A DNA stretch of 47,113 bases from Flavobacteriaceae bacterium. Lineage in GTDB: Bacteria; Bacteroidota; Bacteroidia; Flavobacteriales; Flavobacteriaceae. Where the stretch lies: positions 261,269 through 308,381 of the forward strand of contig NZIP01000027.1 in assembly GCA_002691645.1 (NCBI GenBank), given 5' to 3'. Below the pieces are notes generated by a model. The model was not told the DNA's origin and made no database searches. It saw nothing but the letters and a program-made list of their open reading frames with translations. The translations under genes and the position numbers were made by a program. This document shows, piece by piece, positions 34,767 through 43,621 of the stretch (positions are counted from its first letter, which is position 1; each line of letters starts with the position of its first letter).

Positions 34767-35585
34767 TTATATTACCGATTGTTTAGGAATATCCTTCAAT
34801 TTACTATCGATTCCCGCATTGTATACCTTAAAATCATTTTCGGTTAATTCTATATAAGCTTTTGTAAAGCATTTCTGCATCCTATCAGTCTCTGGCAGAT
34901 GCCATCTTTTTCCTTTACCAAAATATTTAGGATGGAAGTGATTTTCATCATCGGAGTTAGATAAGAGTACAGCACCACTTTTAGAAACGTCTTTAGGTAT
35001 TTTATAGTTTAAATCTACACCAACAAGGTAAATCGGATTGCACCCCAAATGAGCTGCTAATTGAAGATTATAAAACATCACTGTGCCTCCCCAGAATGAT
35101 TGTTTTGTAAAATCAAATGAAAACTTAGGGTAATTTTTTCTACCAGGCCTTAAATAACTTCTTCTAAAATTACAATAAATAGTATTTTTATCTCTAGATA
35201 TAAACTTTTTCAAATCGACCGGTATGACTTTAGTTGTATTGCATAGTCTGGAAATTTCCTTTTGATTATCCTCAGCTGGCAAGGGATCCTCTACAGTATA
35301 GTATGTAGGAGACCAGTGTAATTCGTCCATTTTAAGATAAAATCCATTACATGCTATTGTAACAAATCCTTGGAGTTTTTCTAAATTCATTTTATTCAAA
35401 CTTGGACCACCACCTATCAGCACGCATGGTTCATCCTTATGTTTGTCCTTTAAGGCTTTTAAAGCTTTGAAATCATTTGGATAAATGAAGTGAAAAAATA
35501 ATGTTCGAAAGAACTCGTTTAGCTTTCTAAAATAGTATCGTATTCCTCGGCTGACAAGGGTGCTTTTAATAAAAGAAGTAAACAT
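34767..35585 (-). CDS. DUF115 (6-hydroxymethylpterin-diphosphokinase-like) protein
   Basis: 272 residues. A hydrophobic/basic N-terminus (SRGIRYYFRKLNEFF) leads to a Rossmann-like core: EPCVLIGGGPSLNKMNLEKL, then ACNGFYLKM, and AAHLGCNPIYLVGVDLNYK. This is the DUF115/MptE-like domain, also found in flagellin-glycan and capsule clusters as a putative sugar or phosphosugar transferase. The pterin-kinase name comes from archaea and probably does not apply here. It lies between Wzy and the fusion gene, in a glycosyltransferase position. Confidence 0.72.
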   Translation of the reverse strand: MFTSFIKSTLVSRGIRYYFRKLNEFFRTLFFHFIYPNDFKALKALKDKHKDEPCVLIGGGPSLNKMNLEKLQGFVTIACNGFYLKMDELHWSPTYYTVEDPLPAEDNQKEISRLCNTTKVIPVDLKKFISRDKNTIYCNFRRSYLRPGRKNYPKFSFDFTKQSFWGGTVMFYNLQLAAHLGCNPIYLVGVDLNYKIPKDVSKSGAVLLSNSDDENHFHPKYFGKGKRWHLPETDRMQKCFTKAYIELTENDFKVYNAGIDSKLKDIPKQSVI

Positions 35586-35667
35586 AAAATAATTCTATTA
35601 TGATTTATAAATGATTGTTAAAAGTTTGGAGTAATTCAAGTTCATATCAAATTCTAGAGAATTATGT

Positions 35668-36942
35668 TTAACGAAGTCTGATTCTAAGGCCATTTATAAG
35701 TAATAATAATATTGCGAAAACATTTAGTACTATTACAGATCCAAATGACATTCTTGCCAAGTATACTAAATCTGGAACGAGAATAAGATTCACCGCAAGC
35801 ATGTCGTACCTTTTAATGTCAACCGACCTAAGGAAAACACAAAGAATGATACTGCCAAAAAATACCAAAAACTCTCTCCCTAAAAGCCACAATTCAGTAA
35901 TAAAACTCGTGCCGATTGATTTTCCTTGACTTAATAAGTAAGGATCTGCCTCATTAGTTAATATGTAGCCACTATAGCCAAATTTTTTTGCCTTTTCTTC
36001 TAAAGTGGTCGCTTTACTTAGACCTAGTTTGACATATATCTTTTCCCAGAGAATGAAAATATCTGCAAAGAAAGACCTTAAATTATAAGAACTTATAGCT
36101 GATGTTTCAGAATATTCAACAGCGTATGCTAATGTATTTAAGCTGCTTGCTTGCTCATCAAAAAATACTAACCCTGCGTCCTTAAAACTATAACTTTCAA
36201 AACCTCTTTGAGCAGAATGTCGAACCTCTCCAATAAAATCTAGAATGAAAATAAAACCAATAGCTAATATTAATGACTTAAGAAGAGAAATTTTTATTAA
36301 ACCTAGATTATTCATGATATATATTACAATGACCAACTGAATTGCTGCAGTACCACGTTTTCCAGTTAACATATCTAATGTCAGAATTGAAATAATTAAA
36401 TACAATAGAATTCTTCTCTTTGTATGAGAATTACTCTTTTGAAGTTTTTGAAAAATCAGGAGCCAGAATATTTGTTCACATACAAAAATCAAAATTGGCT
36501 TAGTACCAAATCCGCCGTTTTGATATTCATTGTAACCAAAATTCAAGACGAATAATAATCTTGTTGATATATAATAAGCGAAAATCAACCCTGTTATTAT
36601 AAGCATCACTGTATTTCCATTCTTAATAATTTTAATTGTAGGCAATCGCCAAGAAAATCGTAAGTTGGGTAGATGACCTGAAAAAATTACTGCCGTCAAG
36701 AATATGTATAGGGAGGTTAGAACCCTGTACTCAGTTTGATCGCTTAAAGTGTAATCAACAAAGAAATTAATTTTTCTTAATGAACCATAGTCAAAGACTA
36801 TTTCTAATACAACTTTACCAAAAATATAAATGCCACAAAGAATTAAAAATAGCAAAAGTGTATGATCTCGTTTTTGCTTATTAATTTCCTTTGCTAGAAC
36901 GAAAATGAATAATATAACTAATATGGCTTTAGCGTAAAACAA
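35668..36942 (-). CDS. Wzy-like O-antigen/capsule polymerase
   Basis: 424 residues with about 10-12 hydrophobic helices and one larger polar loop (about 240-330: DFIGEVRHSAQRGFESY...), the Wzy pattern. Wzy proteins share little sequence; I assign it by topology and context, after Wzx. The start is a TTG at 36942, 14 bases inside the Wzx gene; no closer ATG is evident. It would polymerise the lipid-linked repeat units in the periplasm. Confidence 0.72.
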   Translation of the reverse strand: MFYAKAILVILFIFVLAKEINKQKRDHTLLLFLILCGIYIFGKVVLEIVFDYGSLRKINFFVDYTLSDQTEYRVLTSLYIFLTAVIFSGHLPNLRFSWRLPTIKIIKNGNTVMLIITGLIFAYYISTRLLFVLNFGYNEYQNGGFGTKPILIFVCEQIFWLLIFQKLQKSNSHTKRRILLYLIISILTLDMLTGKRGTAAIQLVIVIYIMNNLGLIKISLLKSLILAIGFIFILDFIGEVRHSAQRGFESYSFKDAGLVFFDEQASSLNTLAYAVEYSETSAISSYNLRSFFADIFILWEKIYVKLGLSKATTLEEKAKKFGYSGYILTNEADPYLLSQGKSIGTSFITELWLLGREFLVFFGSIILCVFLRSVDIKRYDMLAVNLILVPDLVYLARMSFGSVIVLNVFAILLLLINGLRIRLR

Positions 36943-38134
36943 CTCTTTTTTTTAAGATTGTGATTAAAAATAGACTCAAAATTAAACTGGGGATAATAAA
37001 AGCTAAACCCAATGACAGCGGGCTTTTACCTGCTATATAAAAACTAAAGATGAAAATCAATACATTTATTGGATTTACGACATGCCATAATATTTCATCT
37101 GTAACGGTTACTAAATGTAGGATGAAATTATAGAAACGATCAAATAATAATCCTAGAGCAAGACACCAAAATAATAAATCTGCTTCCACGGTATTTAAAA
37201 AATACTGACTAAGTATTGGAGAATTTCTAGTTAGTACAAAAACAATTACACCAATGGAGTATAGAATTATGCTATTACGAATTGCCTTTTTTGCAATTTT
37301 TATGAATTTTGAATCTAACAACTTATAGAGTCCAGCTAGCTGTGGTAATTCCACCATAAATGGCACTTGAGCGAAAGCTATTATCTGCCTTAAAAGTTGT
37401 AATGTAATTAGCATTGAAGCAGCATTTATAGTAGTAGGTAAAACATCATTTTGTGATATATACAAAAAAAATATTTGGATAAAAGTACCTCCAAAAAGAA
37501 CTCCTATTGCCGTCTTCCAACTATCTGAGTATATTTTACTTTTGAATTTTGAGACTTTATTTTTTGATTCCGTTAATAAAGTTGGCTTACGTTTATTAAT
37601 CAGTAAACGAAATAGTATAGGCCAAGTAAAGAAACTGTACAAATAATAAATGTTATTGGTCAAATAGAAAGTAAAACATGAAAAAGATAGCGCCAACAAT
37701 AATGAAAGAAATTGGTATCTCTGGGAAATATAAAAGGATGTGGTTCCATTTAAATATGAAATGAATTTGTTGTTATCAATTGTTATAGTGGCAGATAATA
37801 GGACTATTAAAAATAATATTTTATTACCAGTGCCCGAATAAATGTATAATATGCCTAGGGTTAAAATTATAACTGACAAATTACGATAAACGGTAGAAAT
37901 TGCTTTAAACTTTATTAATTGAACATCTGACTTCTTTGAATACGCCATTATTCGTGTACAGTTTTGGACTACACCTAGATCTAATGACAATATTATTGAG
38001 TAAAATGTTAATATTTGCGACCATAATAAAATTTCATGTGAATTATACATTTCATAAAAAGGCGTAAGGATTAATAAGGGTGTGCTCTTACCAATCATAT
38101 TCAACCAAGTCCAAATGTTATTTTTATTAATCAT
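36929..38134 (-). CDS. Wzx-like polysaccharide flippase
   Basis: 401 residues, about 12 hydrophobic helices throughout, no soluble domain, like the MATE/Wzx (polysaccharide transporter) fold. The N-terminus (NIWTWLNMIGKSTPLLILTPFY) and the basic cytoplasmic loop near residue 185 (NKRKPTLLTESKNKVSKFKSK) suit a flippase for lipid-linked sugar units. Its start overlaps the 2-hydroxyacid dehydrogenase stop by 4 bases and its end overlaps Wzy by 14, so expression is coupled to both neighbours. Confidence 0.75.
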   Translation of the reverse strand: MINKNNIWTWLNMIGKSTPLLILTPFYEMYNSHEILLWSQILTFYSIILSLDLGVVQNCTRIMAYSKKSDVQLIKFKAISTVYRNLSVIILTLGILYIYSGTGNKILFLIVLLSATITIDNNKFISYLNGTTSFYISQRYQFLSLLLALSFSCFTFYLTNNIYYLYSFFTWPILFRLLINKRKPTLLTESKNKVSKFKSKIYSDSWKTAIGVLFGGTFIQIFFLYISQNDVLPTTINAASMLITLQLLRQIIAFAQVPFMVELPQLAGLYKLLDSKFIKIAKKAIRNSIILYSIGVIVFVLTRNSPILSQYFLNTVEADLLFWCLALGLLFDRFYNFILHLVTVTDEILWHVVNPINVLIFIFSFYIAGKSPLSLGLAFIIPSLILSLFLITILKKRVVLR

Positions 38135-39063
38135 TTATTGATTAATCGTAAAAGGTTATTTACGGCCATAGAACCTTGTTTTTGAATGCTTTCTTTTGTC
38201 CGCGAACCAATATGCGGGGTTATCAAAATGCCTGGCTGATTTCTGAGTATACAATTGCTATCCATGGGTTCTGCATCAAGAACATCCGTTAAATAGCCTC
38301 CAAGTTGCCCAGAACGAATAGCGGTCAAAATATCTTGTTGTTCAACTAAGCCTGCTCGAGAAGTATTAATAAGCACCATGCCAGGCTTAGAATATTCTTG
38401 AAGTAGGGATCTTGAAATAAGTCCTTTTGTCGATTCTAATAAAGGCATATGCAAAGAAATAATATCACAAGTTTGGAAAATTTTTTCTACGCTATCAAGT
38501 GATGTTAATTTATGGGCTTTTACAAAATTTACATCTAAATTTATGTCGTGCACATATGTTTCTAAACCCAAAAAGGGTGTTCTTTTGGCGAGCTCCTTTC
38601 CAATTGCCCCAAGGCCAATAATTCCAATTTTTTTCCCAAATAACTCGTAGCCTAGGGGTCTTTTCCAGCCACCTTTAGATGTAATTTCGTGACTTAGATG
38701 TATATTTTTAAAAAACGAGAATATCATTGCTAGTGCATGTTCTGCTACGGCAATTTGATTAACGCCAGGGCAGTTAGTCACAGGTATACCAAATTCTTTT
38801 GCTGCAACTAAGTCAATTTTATCTAACCCTACCCCATACTTTGAAATGTATTTAAGCCTTCCTTTGGCACCCTTTTTTAGTACTTCTCGGTCTAGTTCGT
38901 CATCACCACAAATTAAAGCATCGAAATTTGCAACTACATCTATTATTTCTGACTTCTTTAGAGGCCCTCTCAGGTATGAGATCTCCCAATTCTGGTTTTT
39001 TAAAATTTCTTTATGACTGCCTTCACAATCTTGAAAGGAAGTACTTGTTAACAATACTTTCAT
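38131..39063 (-). CDS. D-2-hydroxyacid dehydrogenase family protein
   Basis: 310 residues of the phosphoglycerate-dehydrogenase-like family. NAD-binding loop GLGAIGKELAKR (150-161), and the catalytic trio Arg236 (NTSRAG), Glu265 (DAEP) and His284 (TPHIGS) all present. The family oxidises or reduces the 2-hydroxyl of a D-2-hydroxyacid. In this locus it lies between a HAD phosphatase and Wzx, in a tight set with an aldolase and CMP-transferase. It may supply or remove a 2-keto acid for sugar-acid synthesis. Serine-biosynthesis PGDH is an unlikely alternative, as no ACT domain or serC neighbour is seen. Confidence 0.87.
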   Translation of the reverse strand: MKVLLTSTSFQDCEGSHKEILKNQNWEISYLRGPLKKSEIIDVVANFDALICGDDELDREVLKKGAKGRLKYISKYGVGLDKIDLVAAKEFGIPVTNCPGVNQIAVAEHALAMIFSFFKNIHLSHEITSKGGWKRPLGYELFGKKIGIIGLGAIGKELAKRTPFLGLETYVHDINLDVNFVKAHKLTSLDSVEKIFQTCDIISLHMPLLESTKGLISRSLLQEYSKPGMVLINTSRAGLVEQQDILTAIRSGQLGGYLTDVLDAEPMDSNCILRNQPGILITPHIGSRTKESIQKQGSMAVNNLLRLINK

Positions 39064-39064
39064 A

Positions 39065-39715
39065 TTATCGATTAATTAGTTTATGTAAATAATCTAAGTT
39101 GGTTTTTTTATAGGTAACACCAGATTTTCCTTCAAACCAATCGGAATTGTAATCAGTCATACGTAAATAGAAGTCCAACTTATTCTTTAGGGCAGCTTGA
39201 TAATCAGTTTGAGCATCCCCTATAAATAAAACTTCAGCCGGCGACAGATCAAATCTCCCCAAGATATCGTCCACAATAACTGTTTTTTGTCTTGAAGAAC
39301 CATGAACTTCACGGAAGTAATGAGTTAGTCTCAATCTATTTAAAATCATCTTTATTTCATTATCGGGTGTTCCAGTAGCAATGAAACCTAGTGCGTTTTC
39401 ATTTGCCGATTTTATGGCACGTTGTGCCCCATCCACAAACGGTGCTGAAACTACATTATCGATAACCAATTGTGAAAATTTCTTGGCAAGCTGATCTATT
39501 GTTTCTTCTGAGGTGCATCTGCCTAGCCATTCGTTCCAAACTTTAAACTTGACATATCTACTAACACCTCCGTTAGTTAAATGATATTCTTCCACCTTTT
39601 GTTGAAAGGCCTCGCCTTCATCCTTATAAAGTTGTACAAATGCCTCTGACTTAACTTTAACCGACTCCTTAATAACTCCATCAAAGTCGAAAATAAATGC
39701 TTTATACTGCTTCAT
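39065..39715 (-). CDS. HAD-superfamily phosphatase
   Basis: 216 residues. HAD motifs: DFDGVIKES at the N-terminus (nucleophile Asp11 and Asp13), TGTP (motif II), SSRQK (motif III Lys) and FIGDAQTDYQAA (motif IV). The helical cap (about 25-95) classifies it as a phosphoglycolate-phosphatase-like C1 member. Its start overlaps the 6-phosphogluconolactonase-like gene by 14 bases. In context it would dephosphorylate a sugar-acid phosphate before or after CMP transfer. Confidence 0.85.
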   Translation of the reverse strand: MKQYKAFIFDFDGVIKESVKVKSEAFVQLYKDEGEAFQQKVEEYHLTNGGVSRYVKFKVWNEWLGRCTSEETIDQLAKKFSQLVIDNVVSAPFVDGAQRAIKSANENALGFIATGTPDNEIKMILNRLRLTHYFREVHGSSRQKTVIVDDILGRFDLSPAEVLFIGDAQTDYQAALKNKLDFYLRMTDYNSDWFEGKSGVTYKKTNLDYLHKLINR

Positions 39716-40364
39716 GAAGAAAAACCTTTGTATTTGATATTGAAAGAACTTGATGAATTGGATGAGTTCTTTCTTTTACTGACATAGGAGTGAAGTACTT
39801 TAACTTTTCTGGATGATTATTTACGAATACAACTCTTCGTGTTGCATTATTTATAAGTGATAAGGTCATACTATACCTAAGCTCACCCGATGGTAATTCG
39901 TTCTTTAGAAAAGCACTAGACTTCTCATTTAATAAAGAAGTATTGGGAAATAATGATGCCGTGTGACCATCATCTCCACACCCTAATACAACAAGATCGA
40001 GTACTCCATTACTTTTCAAATGTTGTAATATCTTGTTAGTGTAATTTTTAGGTGACTCTGCAAATGGATCATAAGGAATAACGAAATCTGAACCAATAGT
40101 TTTCAATATCATCGCACTATTACTTCGAGGAGATTCCATTGAGACATTTCTTTCATCTACTAAAAAAAAACGAATATTCTTCTTCTTTGAATCGGGTAAA
40201 GACCTAAGCAAGGCTCCAATACGTTGATAAATTGGAATTGGAGTACTTCCACCAGAGAGTGCTATATTCTTTTTTTCTAAATCAGATAATATCAGGTCTG
40301 CGATTTCATTGAAGCATTCCTGCTCCCATGCAGAGTATAAAGGAATGCGCTTAATATTATTCAT
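39702..40364 (-). CDS. 6-phosphogluconolactonase-like protein
   Basis: 220 residues. Signature motifs of the family: LSGGSTPIPIYQRI (36-49), FLVDERNV with DER at 70-72, SN at 81-82, and LGCGDDGHTASLFP (127-140). Normal 6-phosphogluconolactonases run in the pentose-phosphate pathway beside zwf and gnd; neither is present here. Embedded in a polysaccharide cluster between an epimerase and a phosphatase, with 8- and 14-base overlaps, it probably opens a phosphosugar lactone in sugar-acid synthesis. A GlcN-6-P deaminase role is less likely, since the DGHTASLFP motif points to lactonase. Confidence 0.86.
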   Translation of the reverse strand: MNNIKRIPLYSAWEQECFNEIADLILSDLEKKNIALSGGSTPIPIYQRIGALLRSLPDSKKKNIRFFLVDERNVSMESPRSNSAMILKTIGSDFVIPYDPFAESPKNYTNKILQHLKSNGVLDLVVLGCGDDGHTASLFPNTSLLNEKSSAFLKNELPSGELRYSMTLSLINNATRRVVFVNNHPEKLKYFTPMSVKERTHPIHQVLSISNTKVFLHEAV

Positions 40365-41274
40365 CTAAATTTTTAAAATTTTTGGCCTCAATTACTTTTT
40401 GAACGCATTCTAAAATGCCTTGGCCCATATCATAATGAGGATTAGCTATAATTTTTTTTGCACTAGTACCTTGATACGAGTAAGGTGTAAATTTGTAATG
40501 ATTATGATACCCTTCTTCTAGGTACTGAATTACGAGGTTCTTGTTTCCTATGATTTCTCGAATCATTTCAAACAATTCCCTACGTTTCATTCGCTCATTA
40601 CCCGTTAACATCAAGCAAGAATTCCAAAGATTCTTGTTTTCCATTACCCTTACTGAAAGCTCTGATACATCTTTGACATGTACATATTCCCTAAGTTCTT
40701 CACCGTCTCCTTTGTGAGTTATAGTACCTGATTCAATCGCTGATTTTACTAATCGGAAAAGATAATTATTATCAAAGTCTTCAGCGGCATAAATCGATCC
40801 GTACCTCAGGATTGAATAATCAAGGTTGTATTGCTTATAATACTCTTCAACAATTTTCTCTGATGCTAATTTTGAAATACCATAAAAAGAGCCTTTATCA
40901 TTCATAGCATAAGCACTGCTAGCATAAACAAATAGTTCAACGCCTGATTTGACGCATTCATCAAGTATTGTAATATTACTCATTACATTGAGTTTCATAG
41001 TTGTTTTCGGATACTTAATGGCTATATCCAGATTTGCAAATCCGGCGAGATTATAAACTACTTGTGGGCTACATTTCTTGAAGAGGCTCGATACACTTTT
41101 TTCGTCTGTTATATCACAGGGCAAATAAACTATATCGTTTGGTAAAACTTCTGCAGGAGGTTTGATATCACCAATGAATATCGATGAATATCCATATTCT
41201 AAAAACTTTTTAACTAAACTGAGACCGACAAACCCCGAACCTCCAAAAATAAGAATAGAAGCTTCTTTTCTCAT
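40357..41274 (-). CDS. NAD-dependent sugar epimerase/dehydratase (extended SDR)
   Basis: 305 residues. Rossmann loop at residues 11-17 (GGSGFVG), catalytic YASSAYAM with Ser119/120, and YGISK with Tyr131 and Lys135, as in extended SDR enzymes. Substrate-binding region includes EELREYVHVKDVSEL. It works on a nucleotide sugar or sugar; the cluster gives no donor assignment. Overlaps the aldolase by 4 bases and the lactonase-like gene by 8. Confidence 0.85.
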   Translation of the reverse strand: MRKEASILIFGGSGFVGLSLVKKFLEYGYSSIFIGDIKPPAEVLPNDIVYLPCDITDEKSVSSLFKKCSPQVVYNLAGFANLDIAIKYPKTTMKLNVMSNITILDECVKSGVELFVYASSAYAMNDKGSFYGISKLASEKIVEEYYKQYNLDYSILRYGSIYAAEDFDNNYLFRLVKSAIESGTITHKGDGEELREYVHVKDVSELSVRVMENKNLWNSCLMLTGNERMKRRELFEMIREIIGNKNLVIQYLEEGYHNHYKFTPYSYQGTSAKKIIANPHYDMGQGILECVQKVIEAKNFKNLDE

Positions 41275-42062
41275 GATTTTGTTGCCTTTCTCAATTCTTC
41301 CATTTCCTTACGAGCAGAATCCCCTAAAAAGAAAAAGTCTAGGCTTACTGCTAAGAAGGTGTAGCCCGCATTTATCTTCTCCAAAGTCTTTTGGTGATCA
41401 GAACTAATAACATGAAAGCCTAATGGCCGATCTTTTTCAATGCAAATTTGATTTATTCTTTTCAGTGCCTCGACAACATCTGTTCTATCAAATTCACCGG
41501 GATATCCCATAGAAGCCGACAAATCATAAGGCCCCACGATTATTCCGTCAATTCCTGGAACATCTAAAATTCCAGATAATTCATTAACTCCATTAATGTG
41601 CTCTATCTGAGCAATGATTACCGCATCGTTTTGAAGCCATTCTTTGTACTCGGAAAAACCAGTACCATAATTTTGAGCCCTTGAAAGGCCCACACCACGT
41701 GACCCTATAGATGGGTATTTAACAGATGATACTGCTTTTTTAGCATCTTGTACTGAGTTAACCATTGGGATTATAACCCCGTCAGCTCCGGCATCCATAA
41801 CGCGCTTAATAATAACTGGGTTGTTTTCTTCCACCCGCACCAAAGCCTGCATACCGTTTCCTTGGATATGACCAATTAAATTAAGGACATCTGAAATAGA
41901 AATTGCTGAATGCTCAATATCAATACAAAGCCATTCAAAGCCCGCGGTTGCCATAATTTCTATCACGGATTGGTGATTAATCGTTAACCAAGAACCCAGT
42001 GTCAAATTATTGTTACTTAGCTTCCGCTTCAAATCCCCTCTTAAGTTTCTGTTTATTGCCAT
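41271..42062 (-). CDS. HpcH/HpaI-type aldolase
   Basis: 263 residues of the class II pyruvate-aldolase family (2-keto-3-deoxy-glucarate/HpaI). All the active-site residues I expect are present: His51 (DIEHS), Arg76 (ALVRVEEN), Glu154 (QIEHINGV) and Asp180 (GPYDLSASMG), the last two binding the metal. The family (known) joins or splits pyruvate (or hydroxypyruvate) and an aldehyde. Here it sits 1 base after a CMP-sugar synthetase, not in a catabolic operon, so I read it as a condensing enzyme making a ulosonic acid. Direction is inference. Confidence 0.88.
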   Translation of the reverse strand: MAINRNLRGDLKRKLSNNNLTLGSWLTINHQSVIEIMATAGFEWLCIDIEHSAISISDVLNLIGHIQGNGMQALVRVEENNPVIIKRVMDAGADGVIIPMVNSVQDAKKAVSSVKYPSIGSRGVGLSRAQNYGTGFSEYKEWLQNDAVIIAQIEHINGVNELSGILDVPGIDGIIVGPYDLSASMGYPGEFDRTDVVEALKRINQICIEKDRPLGFHVISSDHQKTLEKINAGYTFLAVSLDFFFLGDSARKEMEELRKATKS

Positions 42063-42063
42063 A

Positions 42064-42735
42064 TTATATTACTTTGTGTAGTTTTTCAGCTAGAACAAAT
42101 TCATCCTCTACATCAATATCGACAGCTTCTATCTGTTCTATTTCAAATAGAACAGGATTTTTTCCAATCCTTCTGTTATTCTTTTCAAAGGCCTCTTTTG
42201 AGAAAATATAAATGCAAGAATTCTCTTCATATAGCACAGGCAAATCCTGTGTTTTAATCAAGACCTCTGGATTATGATTTAACGCCTGACCATTTTCCTG
42301 ATAAAATCGTGTTTGAAATCTTGTTACAGAAAATAACGAATCATAATTTGTTAAATTAATATTGAATTTTTCAATTGCTCGGTCTATCGTAATTTCTCTC
42401 AGAAGAGGATTAGTTGAATGCGTTTGCAAGTATAGGTCTGCAGGAAAGATATTGATGTCATGGGCAATGATTTTGTTCATACTAACATCATGGCCCAATA
42501 AGTGCTTCGGTCTATCAACAACTATCACATTATCATATCTATTTTCTATGAATTCTTTTATTGAAGTAGAGTCAGTGTTAACAATAACCTTTTCGATATA
42601 TGGGGATGCACATAATTTATCTAACATGATTGAGCAGAGCGGCTGACCATTAAATAACCGCATATTCTTATTGTAAATCCTCTCAGATTCACCTTTCATG
42701 GGCATTAAAGCGATAATTCTTTTTTTATTTATCAT
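42064..42735 (-). CDS. acylneuraminate/KDO cytidylyltransferase family protein
   Basis: From the ATG at 42735 (a GTG eight codons up gives a weaker start) the product is 223 residues. The CTP-binding loop appears as MPMKGESERIYNKNM near the N-terminus, the divergent form of the family's ARGGSKRIPxKN, followed by VNTDSTSIKEF and LQTHSTNPLLRE (metal-site region). The family (known) makes CMP-activated ulosonic acids: CMP-Neu5Ac, CMP-KDO, CMP-legionaminate. The product is unknown here. It opens the compact run toward Wzx/Wzy with only 1 base to the aldolase gene. Confidence 0.87.
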   Translation of the reverse strand: MINKKRIIALMPMKGESERIYNKNMRLFNGQPLCSIMLDKLCASPYIEKVIVNTDSTSIKEFIENRYDNVIVVDRPKHLLGHDVSMNKIIAHDINIFPADLYLQTHSTNPLLREITIDRAIEKFNINLTNYDSLFSVTRFQTRFYQENGQALNHNPEVLIKTQDLPVLYEENSCIYIFSKEAFEKNNRRIGKNPVLFEIEQIEAVDIDVEDEFVLAEKLHKVI

Positions 42736-43004
42736 AAATCCATATTTAGTCTGATCCACTGTAATTCACCCGAAATATTCTTGCAACTAGGTTGTAGTTT
42801 TAATACAATCAATAATAACTTTAAAACTTATTTGAAGGTCATATTGAAGATAATAATACTCATCCACATGGCCTAAATTGTCCTTTTTAAGAAAAAGAAC
42901 CTAAAGAATAGACTTGTATCAAATGGTTTCAAAATATTGAAAATCTATTTATAAAATTTATTCTCAAGCACCCCTCTTATCAACATCTTATAATTTAAAT
43001 CTAC

Positions 43005-43433
43005 TCAATTTTTATTCTTCAAAAGCCAACTACTCGATTGTATTTTATCTCCCAATCCGTCAATGAGGGCAATGTCCATCTCATCACAAACAGGACGCTC
43101 AGGAATGGTGTCGTTGTTTTGATCGCCTCCGTTGGCAAAACCTAAGTCATAGGTGTCTCCATAATCTTCTGCGATTTTTTTAATGCTTGCACAAACTGTG
43201 CGATCAGTATCAATAGAGAGAATGGCCTTGTCAACCGCCTTGATATTGCTTACGATAATAAGTCGTTCTTCTTCGTTTTGAAATGCTTTGGATCCTTTGA
43301 GCTCGCGCTGGTGATCGTTATTGACGATGACAAAAAGTTCGTCGGCAAGCGCTTTGGCATTATTGAAGTACTCTAAATGCCCTTTGTGTATAGGATTGAA
43401 ATAACCAGATACAATTATTGCTTTTTTCTTCAT
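43005..43433 (-). CDS. cytidylyl/adenylyltransferase-family protein (HIGH superfamily)
   Basis: 142 residues. GYFNPIHKGHLEYF at residues 10-23 contains the H-x-G-H nucleotidyltransferase motif; the GGDQNNDTIPE segment fits the distal binding loop. It resembles TagD/RfaE-C-type enzymes that charge glycerol-phosphate, heptose-phosphate or similar with CMP or AMP. Single-domain; the partner kinase is not in the window. Gaps of 245 bases downstream and 188 bases upstream separate it from its neighbours, unlike the compact core genes. Confidence 0.78.
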   Translation of the reverse strand: MKKKAIIVSGYFNPIHKGHLEYFNNAKALADELFVIVNNDHQRELKGSKAFQNEEERLIIVSNIKAVDKAILSIDTDRTVCASIKKIAEDYGDTYDLGFANGGDQNNDTIPERPVCDEMDIALIDGLGDKIQSSSWLLKNKN

Positions 43434-43496
43434 TGGTATTTAGTAATTTGGGACATAAACCCATTCGAAGATACCCAAAATACTGACGTTTTCTCA

Positions 43497-43534
43497 CGGC
43501 TTCGCCGCAGTCAGTCCCATTGGGTTTTTGACTG
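43497..43534. promoter_or_regulatory. two hairpins between the UpxY and nucleotidyltransferase genes
   Basis: CGGC-TTC-GCCG (43497-43507), then CAGTCA (43508-43513) pairing with TGACTG (43529-43534), with CCC-ATT-GGG nested inside. Read on the minus strand this is the leader of the nucleotidyltransferase gene, just past the antiterminator gene. It may be a pause, partial terminator or target for UpxY. Structure seen by eye; role inferred. Confidence 0.4.
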
Positions 43535-43621
43535 TGATTTTAGTCGTTTGCAAATTTAATTCAATGCACTAAAACCAATGTTAACTTAAGGTTTAGCCTT
43601 TGAATCTTTATAGCTTAAATT

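Noticed and set aside
39702-40364. Considered pentose-phosphate 6-phosphogluconolactonase (housekeeping pgl).
   Set aside because: No zwf or gnd nearby, and overlaps with polysaccharide genes on both sides; I describe it as lactonase-like with a different probable role.
43377-43559. Plus-strand open frame of 60 codons across the nucleotidyltransferase start and the hairpins.
   Set aside because: Antisense to a well-supported gene, no recognisable motif, and it contains the palindromic DNA; probably a shadow.
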